From positions 1-20,927 of the forward strand of contig JAHDCH010000011.1 in assembly GCA_020629995.1 (NCBI GenBank): a stretch of 20,927 nt of DNA. Reading direction: 5' to 3'. Under the pieces are notes generated by a model. It did no database searches and was not told the DNA's origin. It was given only the letters and a program-made list of their open reading frames with translations. Positions 7,450 through 13,254 of the stretch are shown here, piece after piece (position 1 is the first letter of the stretch; the number at the start of each line of letters is the position of its first letter). The translations under genes and the position numbers were made by a program. This stretch comes from Pseudaestuariivita sp. Lineage in GTDB: Bacteria > Pseudomonadota > Alphaproteobacteria > Rhodobacterales > Rhodobacteraceae.

Positions 7450-8061
7450 TCACGCGTTTTCAGCAAAACAGGCCACCGTCTTTGCCACATCTTCGGGCGA
7501 TGCGTCGCGGCGGATGAAATCGACGAACCCCTGCCCGGGCATCACGAGGTAGGAAAAGGTCGAGTGATCGACCAGATAGTACCCGTCTTCGTCTGCCGGC
7601 TGGGCGCGATAATACGTGCGATAGGCCTTGGACGCAGCGGCAACCTGTTCTTCGCTGCCCGTCAGGCCGATGGCGTCGGGGTGGATGAACTCGGCAAACT
7701 CGGCCACCACTTCGGGCGTGTCGCGCGCCGGATCGACCGAGATGAACACAGGCTGCGCATCGATGCCCTGCTCGGCCAGAATGTCCACCGCAACGGCATT
7801 GCGCGCCATGTCCAGCGGGCAGACGTCCGGGCAAAAGGTAAACCCGAAATACAGGATCGACGGTTTGGTGATGACATCCGCATCGGTCACCGTTTCCCCC
7901 CGCCCGTTGACCAGCGTAAAGGGCCCGCCGATATCGCCGGCCACCGCGCCGCTGCGGCACGCGGCAAAGGCATCCGACGCCCCCCGTGTCGTGACAAACC
8001 AAAGCGCGCCGATCAGCGCGACGATTGCAACGGATGCAACGATTGCGGCGATACGAACCAT
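7450..8061 (-). CDS. senC: SCO1/SenC family copper chaperone for cytochrome oxidase
   Basis: A 203-residue SCO1/SenC/PrrC protein, membrane-anchored on the periplasmic side, that delivers copper to (or acts as thiol reductant for) the CuA or CuB site of cytochrome c oxidase. An N-terminal hydrophobic segment (residues 4-23) is the anchor. The thioredoxin-like domain carries the copper-binding C77-P-D-V-C81 in GFTFCPDVCPLD and the distal ligand H166 in YYLVDHSTFSYLV. Thus all three canonical metal ligands are present. VFISVDPARDTPEVV is a further family hallmark. The ATG at 8061 puts the anchor at the N-terminus. It sits between regB (divergent, 77 bp gap) and regA (60 bp downstream), the classic Rhodobacter arrangement. 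Confidence 0.95.
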   Translation of the reverse strand: MVRIAAIVASVAIVALIGALWFVTTRGASDAFAACRSGAVAGDIGGPFTLVNGRGETVTDADVITKPSILYFGFTFCPDVCPLDMARNAVAVDILAEQGIDAQPVFISVDPARDTPEVVAEFAEFIHPDAIGLTGSEEQVAAASKAYRTYYRAQPADEDGYYLVDHSTFSYLVMPGQGFVDFIRRDASPEDVAKTVACFAENA

Positions 8062-8077
8062 GGCGGACTCCGGGGAA

Positions 8078-8106
8078 TTGCGTTTGGATGTGGGCACTCC
8101 TACCCT
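8078..8106 (+). promoter_or_regulatory. Weak candidate regB promoter
   Basis: In the 77-bp senC-regB divergent gap, TTGCGT (8078-8083) and TACCCT (8101-8106) are 17 bp apart, ending 32 bp before the regB ATG. The -10 hexamer is poor. The gap must hold divergent promoters, but a confident assignment cannot be made by eye. Confidence 0.2.
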
Positions 8107-8138
8107 GCAGGCCACCGGGGGCAAGCAACAATTCCGTT

Positions 8139-9509
8139 ATGAGGCAATCTGACACGACCATCCTGACAGGGGCCCAGCGCGGCAACTGGATCCGCCTGCG
8201 CACGATGATCGTGTTGCGCTGGGTGGCGATCGCCGGACAGATGCTGGCGATCATGACGGCGCATTACGTGTTCGGGCTGCAAGTGCCGATCGACCTGTGC
8301 CTGGTCGCCGTGGCGATCTCGGCGGTGTCGAACCTGGTGGCGATGTTCATCTACCCCGAGAACAAGCGCCTGTCGGAAACCGAAAACCTTGCCACCACCT
8401 ATTTCGACCTGCTGCAACTGGGGCTGCTGTTGTTCCTGACCGGCGGGCTGAACAACCCGTTTGCGGTGCTGCTGCTGGGGCCGGTTGTGCTGTCCTCGAC
8501 CGTGCTGGCGCTGCGATCTGCGGTGTTGGTCGGTCTGACCGCACTGATCCTGACGACGCTGCTGATGTTCGCACATGTGCCGCTGCGCGCGGGCAGCGGT
8601 GCGGTGATGGAGCTGCCGCGCATTTTCATGTTCGGGCATTGGGCCGCGCTGGTGATCGCGATCCTGTTCTTTGGCGTCTATTCGCGCCGTGTCACGTCCG
8701 AGATCAATTCGATGTCCGACGCGCTTGCTGCCACACAGATGGCCCTGGCCCGCGAACAGAAGCTGACCGATCTGGGCGGAGTGGTCGCCGCAGCTGCGCA
8801 TGAGATGGGCACCCCGCTGGCCACGATCAAACTGGCCGCCGCCGAGCTGATGGAAGAGCTGGACGGCGACTCGCGGGAAGACGCCGAGCTGATCCGCGAT
8901 CAGGCCGACCGCCTGCGCGACATCCTGCGGTCGATGGGCCGCGCCGGCAAGGAAGACACGCTGTACAAGACGACACCGCTGGTCGAGATCGTGCGCGAAG
9001 CCGCGGAACCCCACCAGGGGCGCGGCAAGGCCGTGTCGCTGGCCACGCATCCGGCCGGCGCAGGCGAGGCCAACCAGCCCACCATCGACCGCCGCCCCGA
9101 GATCATCCACGGCCTGCGCAACCTGGTCCAGAACGCCGTCGATTTTGCCCAAAGCGCGGTGTGGGTCGAAACCATGTGGACCAGCGATACGATATCGGTC
9201 CGCATTCAGGATGACGGGCCGGGCTTCCCTCCGCACCTGATCGGCCGGATCGGAGACCCCTTCGTCCGCCTGCGCCGGGGCAGCGCCGCCAAGGCCCGCC
9301 CGGAATACGAAGGCATGGGGCTGGGCCTGTTCATCGCCAAGACGCTGCTGGAGCGCACCGGCGCCGAGCTGACATTTGCCAATGGCGCAGCAACCGGAAC
9401 CCGCGGATCGGGCGCAATCGTCGAAGTCCTGTGGCACCGCGCTGCGTTGGACACCGGCCGCAGCGATGCCGCGGTCCCGCTCGCTCCGAACCGGCCAATT
9501 CTGCCATGA
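8139..9509 (+). CDS. regB: Redox sensor histidine kinase RegB/PrrB/ActS
   Basis: A 456-residue membrane histidine kinase that phosphorylates RegA. Several transmembrane helices occupy about residues 20-190. The loop motif G102-G-L-N-N-P-F108 is the heptad implicated in ubiquinone sensing in RegB. The H-box AAAHEMGTPLATIKLAA has phospho-acceptor H221. The ATP-binding domain shows the N-box (LRNLVQNAVDFA), G1 (DDGPGFP) and G2 (EGMGLGLFIAKTLL). The family's redox-active cysteine in the dimerisation helix, normally in an 'RCRDIL' context, reads R-L259-R-D-I-L here. The only cysteine in the protein is C54 in a membrane helix. So quinone sensing seems retained while thiol redox switching at that site appears lost. 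The ATG at 8139 fits the family N-terminus (TGAQRGNWIRLRT). It is divergent from senC-regA. Confidence 0.95.
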   Translation: MRQSDTTILTGAQRGNWIRLRTMIVLRWVAIAGQMLAIMTAHYVFGLQVPIDLCLVAVAISAVSNLVAMFIYPENKRLSETENLATTYFDLLQLGLLLFLTGGLNNPFAVLLLGPVVLSSTVLALRSAVLVGLTALILTTLLMFAHVPLRAGSGAVMELPRIFMFGHWAALVIAILFFGVYSRRVTSEINSMSDALAATQMALAREQKLTDLGGVVAAAAHEMGTPLATIKLAAAELMEELDGDSREDAELIRDQADRLRDILRSMGRAGKEDTLYKTTPLVEIVREAAEPHQGRGKAVSLATHPAGAGEANQPTIDRRPEIIHGLRNLVQNAVDFAQSAVWVETMWTSDTISVRIQDDGPGFPPHLIGRIGDPFVRLRRGSAAKARPEYEGMGLGLFIAKTLLERTGAELTFANGAATGTRGSGAIVEVLWHRAALDTGRSDAAVPLAPNRPILP

Positions 9510-9540
9510 CCGCAGAATATCAACAGGTCCGCACGCCGCG

Positions 9541-9555
9541 TTAACCATTTGTTAA
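9541..9555. promoter_or_regulatory. CtrA-type binding site TTAA-N7-TTAA
   Basis: The sequence TTAACCATTTGTTAA is a perfect full CtrA consensus (TTAA-N7-TTAA), and its left half is also the extended TTAACCAT form. It lies in the 83-bp gap between regB and the PAS-domain gene, 37 bp upstream of that ATG. In DNA this GC-rich an exact match by chance in a short promoter gap is unlikely. A GCTGAACC stretch at 9563-9570 loosely resembles a Caulobacter-type -10. Direct binding and the direction of regulation are inferred. Confidence 0.65.
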
Positions 9556-9592
9556 TGATCTAGCTGAACCCTGATGGTTGAAGGGGAATGGT

Positions 9593-11137
9593 ATGTTGGA
9601 CTTAGGCTGGCTCGAGTTGGCCGTTGTGCTTGTGGCCGTGGTCTGTGCTGCGGGTGTTGCCGTTTTGATGCTTGTGGACCGCGTGCCACCGGCTTCGGCT
9701 GCGACAACCAAGGACGATCATGTGGCCATCACGGTCTCGGGCAATCAGATCACATCAGCCTCACCCGCGGCAGCGGCGTTGATGGAGATTTTCGACGGGG
9801 TCCAGGACCTGCACGACTGGGCCGCGCTGGAACGGCTGTTTTCTGATCGTTTCCCGGAATTTCCGCCCGATGCATCGGTGATCGATGCGGGCATGTCTTC
9901 GCTGTTGGTCTCGCGGGATCCGGCCCGCGACCCTGCGACGCTGATGCTGTGCAACAGCAATGGCTTTGTCACCGTTCAACTGATCGACCCGCGTGGCAGC
10001 CTGGCCATGCACCACCTCAGCGCGCGGTCGCGGCAGGCGGATGCGCGGATTGACTATGCCGCCGAACATGCTCCGCATCCGATATGGGTTGTCGGGCAGG
10101 ACGGCACGCTGGATTGGGGAAACGCGGCCTATTGGGACTGCGCGCGCAAAAACCTTGGCAGCCGCGCCGGCAACGAGCTTTTGTTCGACCCTGCCGATCT
10201 GAACCTGTCGCCCGAGCGTAACAAGGTGCGCGTCGCGATTGCCGCGCCCGAGGGCAAACGCAGGCTGTGGTTCGATGTCACCCGCGTCACGCGCGAAAAG
10301 GGTGACACGATCTACTTTGCCACCGAAGTCAGCGCGGTGGTCCACGCCGAGGCGGCGCAGCGCAACTTTTTGCAGACCCTGACCAAGACTTTCGCCCACC
10401 TGTCCATCGGGCTGGCCATCTTTGACCGGGATCGCCAGCTGGCGCTGTTCAACCCGGCGCTGATCGACCTGACGAATCTGTCGCCCGAATACCTGTCCAA
10501 GCGGCCCAACCTGATGACCTTTTTCGACGGGCTCCGCGAAAATCAGGTGATGCCGGAACCCAAGAACTATTCCGGCTGGCGCGAAACGCTTGCCGACGTG
10601 GTGATCGCCGCCAGCGACGGGCGCTATTCCGAAACCTGGAACCTGCCCAGCGGGCTGACCTACCGCGTCACCGGCCGTCCGCATCCTGACGGGGCCATCG
10701 CCTTTTTGTTTGAAGACATCAGCGCCGAGATTTCGCTGACCCGCCGCTTCCGAGAAGAGCTCGAGATCGGGCATTCCGTGCTGGACACATTCGAATCCGC
10801 CATCGCCGTCTTTACTCCGTCCGGGCGGCTGAGCTTTTCAAACGCGGCCTACAACGCGCTTTGGGGCGTCGACAGCGACGTGACTCCGATCGAGATCACC
10901 GCCCAATCGACGACCGAGCTGTGGCAATCGCTGTGCCAGCCAACGCCGGTCTGGTCTGACATCCGTGACATGATCCTGTCCTACGGCCAGCGCGAACCGT
11001 GGTCCGCGCAGGTGCGCAGGCATGACGGGCGCACGATGCAATGCCATGTCCAGCCGCTGCAGGGCGGAGCAACTCTGGTCCGGTTCGACATGGCGCCGCG
11101 GCTGCTTGAATCGCAGGTCGGCCCGGTCAGCGCCTGA
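9593..11137 (+). CDS. Membrane-anchored multi-PAS protein, possible kinase-less DivL
   Basis: A 514-residue protein with one N-terminal transmembrane helix (about 9-28). A poorly marked region follows, then three PAS-like modules: about 150-255 (HAPHPIWVVGQDGTLDWGNA), 257-375 (LSIGLAIFDRDRQLALFNPA) and 387-505 (ESAIAVFTPSGRLSFSNAAY). The last two are joined by a charged helix (SLTRRFREELEIG). No HisKA H-box or ATPase motif follows; it stops about 10 residues after the last PAS. ATG 9593 is preceded by AAGGGG at 9581-9586. In other alphaproteobacteria a PAS sensor kinase, DivL in Caulobacter, is found next to tsaE, and a PAS-only DivL that modulates the CckA-ChpT-CtrA relay is described in Rhodobacter capsulatus. 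Identity as DivL therefore rests on architecture and neighbourhood, recalled rather than searched. The CtrA site upstream fits this. Confidence 0.8.
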   Translation: MLDLGWLELAVVLVAVVCAAGVAVLMLVDRVPPASAATTKDDHVAITVSGNQITSASPAAAALMEIFDGVQDLHDWAALERLFSDRFPEFPPDASVIDAGMSSLLVSRDPARDPATLMLCNSNGFVTVQLIDPRGSLAMHHLSARSRQADARIDYAAEHAPHPIWVVGQDGTLDWGNAAYWDCARKNLGSRAGNELLFDPADLNLSPERNKVRVAIAAPEGKRRLWFDVTRVTREKGDTIYFATEVSAVVHAEAAQRNFLQTLTKTFAHLSIGLAIFDRDRQLALFNPALIDLTNLSPEYLSKRPNLMTFFDGLRENQVMPEPKNYSGWRETLADVVIAASDGRYSETWNLPSGLTYRVTGRPHPDGAIAFLFEDISAEISLTRRFREELEIGHSVLDTFESAIAVFTPSGRLSFSNAAYNALWGVDSDVTPIEITAQSTTELWQSLCQPTPVWSDIRDMILSYGQREPWSAQVRRHDGRTMQCHVQPLQGGATLVRFDMAPRLLESQVGPVSA

Positions 11138-11157
11138 TCCGGCTTGCGGCCCCGGGT

Positions 11158-11177
11158 GGGCGCGTTAATCTGCGCCC
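11158..11177 (+). promoter_or_regulatory. Hairpin abutting the tsaE start codon
   Basis: GGGCGC (11158-11163) and GCGCCC (11172-11177) form a perfect 6-bp stem, extendable by a G-U pair, around a 6-nt loop TTAATC. The stem ends at the base before the tsaE ATG, in the 40-bp gap after the PAS gene. No T-run follows. It could limit tsaE initiation or weakly attenuate read-through. Confidence 0.35.
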
Positions 11178-11639
11178 ATGCCTCCGCTATTGGCGACCCG
11201 CCACCTTTCCGACGAACACGCGACAACCGCACTGGCCCGGGCCTTTGCGCCGCTTTTGGGTGCCGGCGACACGCTCTTGCTGTCCGGCGGGATCGGCGCG
11301 GGCAAGACGCATTTCGCGCGTGCGCTGATCCTGTCCCGCCTTGCCACCCCCGAGGATATCCCTTCGCCCACGTTCACGCTGGTCCAGACCTACGACGCCC
11401 CGGGCCTCACCATCTGGCACTGCGATCTCTACCGGCTTGGCGATCCGTCCGAAGTGATCGAGCTGGGCCTGGACGAGGCGATGGACACCGCGCTGTGCCT
11501 GATCGAATGGCCCGACCGTCTGGGCGATCTGACACCGCAAGGCGCGCTGCATCTGCATTTTGAACCCGGCGCGCGGGGTGACGGGCGGCAGCTGGCGCTG
11601 CATGGCCCTGACAGCTGGCGCACAAGGATCCCGCAATGA
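11178..11639 (+). CDS. tsaE: tRNA t6A biosynthesis ATPase TsaE
   Basis: A 153-residue TsaE (YjeE) protein, the ATPase that works with TsaB and TsaD to make N6-threonylcarbamoyladenosine at A37 of ANN-decoding tRNAs. The P-loop is SGGIGAGKTHFAR with K43 and T44. The family continues with IPSPTFTLVQTY, the HCDLYRL block (usually HFDLYRL) and LIEWPDRLGD, all in normal order. Length matches the family. Start at 11178 is the first sensible ATG; there is no visible Shine-Dalgarno and a hairpin ends right at it. Its TGA overlaps the ATG of the kinase downstream. Confidence 0.96.
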   Translation: MPPLLATRHLSDEHATTALARAFAPLLGAGDTLLLSGGIGAGKTHFARALILSRLATPEDIPSPTFTLVQTYDAPGLTIWHCDLYRLGDPSEVIELGLDEAMDTALCLIEWPDRLGDLTPQGALHLHFEPGARGDGRQLALHGPDSWRTRIPQ

Positions 11640-12577
11640 CACGGGCCAGCCACATCACCCGCTTTCTTGCGGATGCCGGCTGGGGCGATGCTGCACGCCT
11701 GCCTCTGGCCGGTGACGCGTCGGCGCGCAGCTACGAGCGGCTGAAAGGCACCAAAGGCACCGCCATTCTGATGAACGCGGACCCGGCCACCGGAGAGCAG
11801 ACCCAGCCGTTCCTGACCGTCGCAGACCACTTGTCTGCCCACGGGTTCAGCGCACCGCGTATCCTGGCGACGGACCCCGCCTTGGGTCTGATCCTGATGG
11901 AAGACCTTGGCGATGACTTGCTGACCCAGGTCTGCGCCCGGCGCCCCGGGGACGAAGCCGCCCTGTATGCCGAAACTGCGCGCATGCTGGCCGCATTACA
12001 TGCCGTGCCCGTTCCCGGCTGGGCCAAACCCTATGGCCCTGCTCAGATGGGCCCGATGATCGACCTGTTCTTTGCCCATCACACCGACATGCCTGCGCGC
12101 GATGTCACCGACGCGGTGACCCAGGCGCTTGAGGCGACGGACATCGCGCCACAGGTTCTGATCCTGCGCGATTTTCATGCCGAAAACCTGTTGTGGCTGC
12201 CGGACAGGGACGGTGCCGCGCGGTTGGGGCTTCTTGATTTTCAGGACGCGCTGGCAGGGCACCCGGCTTATGATCTGGCCTCTCTGATCCAGGACGCACG
12301 CCGCGATGTGTCGCGCGATGCGGCCAACGCGGCCGTTTTTGCCTTTTGCGATGCAACGGGCCACGACGCTGCGCGGATCGAAGCCGCCATCGCCACGCAG
12401 GGCGCGCAGCGCAATCTGCGGATCCTGGGCATATTTGCCCGGCTGGCGGGCGCGGGCCGTACAAAATACACTCCGCTCTTGCCGCGGGTCGAAGCGCATC
12501 TTGCTGCCTGCCTGGCCCACCCTGCCGCCTCTGGCATCGCCCGGGCTTTGGCCGCCAACGGATACACCGCCCGATGA
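11636..12577 (+). CDS. amgK: Anomeric MurNAc/GlcNAc kinase AmgK-like (APH fold)
   Basis: A 313-residue aminoglycoside-phosphotransferase-fold sugar kinase. The catalytic loop is D179-F-H181-A-E-N184 in ILRDFHAENLLWL, a variant of the H-x-D-x4-N loop seen in this subfamily. The metal-binding motif is D201-F-Q-D204 in GLLDFQDALAGHPAYDL. The early DASARSYERL region corresponds to the glycine-rich loop strand. In Pseudomonas and Caulobacter, AmgK phosphorylates the anomeric position of N-acetylmuramate, and the adjacent MurU makes UDP-MurNAc, a recycling route that bypasses MurA and lowers fosfomycin sensitivity. The immediately following nucleotidyltransferase, overlapping by ATGA, supports this function. 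It also overlaps tsaE by ATGA. The exact sugar is inferred from context. Confidence 0.83.
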   Translation: MTRASHITRFLADAGWGDAARLPLAGDASARSYERLKGTKGTAILMNADPATGEQTQPFLTVADHLSAHGFSAPRILATDPALGLILMEDLGDDLLTQVCARRPGDEAALYAETARMLAALHAVPVPGWAKPYGPAQMGPMIDLFFAHHTDMPARDVTDAVTQALEATDIAPQVLILRDFHAENLLWLPDRDGAARLGLLDFQDALAGHPAYDLASLIQDARRDVSRDAANAAVFAFCDATGHDAARIEAAIATQGAQRNLRILGIFARLAGAGRTKYTPLLPRVEAHLAACLAHPAASGIARALAANGYTAR

Positions 12578-13254
12578 CCCGCCCCATCCTGTACTTTGCC
12601 GCCGGTTTCGGCACCCGCATGCGCCCCTTGACCAACGACAGGCCCAAACCGCTGGTCGAGGTTGCAGGCAAGCCGCTGTTGACCCACGCGCGCGATCAGG
12701 CCGCCGGGCTGGGCCTTGGCCCCGAGCTGGTCAACGCCCACTATCTTGCTCCGCAGATCCAAGCCTATGCGACGCGCCACGGTCTGACGCTTTCGGACGA
12801 AAGCGATCAGCTTCTGGATACGGGCGGGGGGCTGAAACGCGCGCTCGCTCTGATGGGCGGTGCGGGCGAGGTGGTCACGATGAACACCGATGCGGTTTGG
12901 ACCGGGCCTTCGCCTCTCGCAACGCTTTGCGACGCGTGGCGGGGCGGGATGGGCGCCTTGCTGCTTTGTATCCCGGCCTCGCGTGCCACCGGCCATGCCG
13001 GAGGCGGCGATTTCAGCCTGAACACCGACGGGCGGCTGAGCCGAGGCGGCGACCTGGTCTATACCGGCGCGCAGATCATCACCGCCGACCCGGTTGCCGC
13101 TGTGCCCGAGGATGTCTTTTCGCTCAACACCGTCTGGACGGCGCTGGCCGCCCAGGGTCAGCTTTATGGCGCCGTGTTCGACGGAGGCTGGTGCGACGTG
13201 GGCCATCCCGGCGGGATCGCCCTGGCCGAAGCCATGCTGGACAGCGCGGCATGA
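12574..13254 (+). CDS. murU: Nucleotidyltransferase MurU-like (MurNAc-1-P uridylyltransferase)
   Basis: A 226-residue sugar-1-phosphate nucleotidyltransferase. The N-terminal signature AAGFGTRMRPLTNDRPKPLVEVAGKPLL (read from residue 9) is shown here as its parts: G11-F-G-T-R15 and K25-P-L-V-E for nucleotide and phosphate binding. DTGGGLKRAL and MNTDAVW supply the family's second nucleotide and metal-binding regions. The short length, without a hexapeptide-repeat domain, matches MurU rather than GlmU or RmlA. With AmgK it would regenerate UDP-MurNAc from recycled cell-wall sugar in the cytoplasm. The ATG at 12574 overlaps the kinase stop (ATGA) and places the signature correctly; the frame is open further upstream but that part lies inside amgK. 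Confidence 0.85.
   Translation: MTRPILYFAAGFGTRMRPLTNDRPKPLVEVAGKPLLTHARDQAAGLGLGPELVNAHYLAPQIQAYATRHGLTLSDESDQLLDTGGGLKRALALMGGAGEVVTMNTDAVWTGPSPLATLCDAWRGGMGALLLCIPASRATGHAGGGDFSLNTDGRLSRGGDLVYTGAQIITADPVAAVPEDVFSLNTVWTALAAQGQLYGAVFDGGWCDVGHPGGIALAEAMLDSAA

Noticed and set aside
11161..11170. Second TTAA element (GTTAATC) before tsaE, and one at 6331-6336, as CtrA sites
   Set aside because: Each is a lone tetramer without a partner 7 bp away. The first is the loop of a hairpin and the second lies within a coding region.
12306..13250. Upstream extension of the addB frame across murU and amgK
   Set aside because: The extra 315 residues are low-complexity out-of-frame translation of murU and amgK. 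The ATG at 13251 gives a normal AddB N-terminus and an ATGA overlap like its neighbours.
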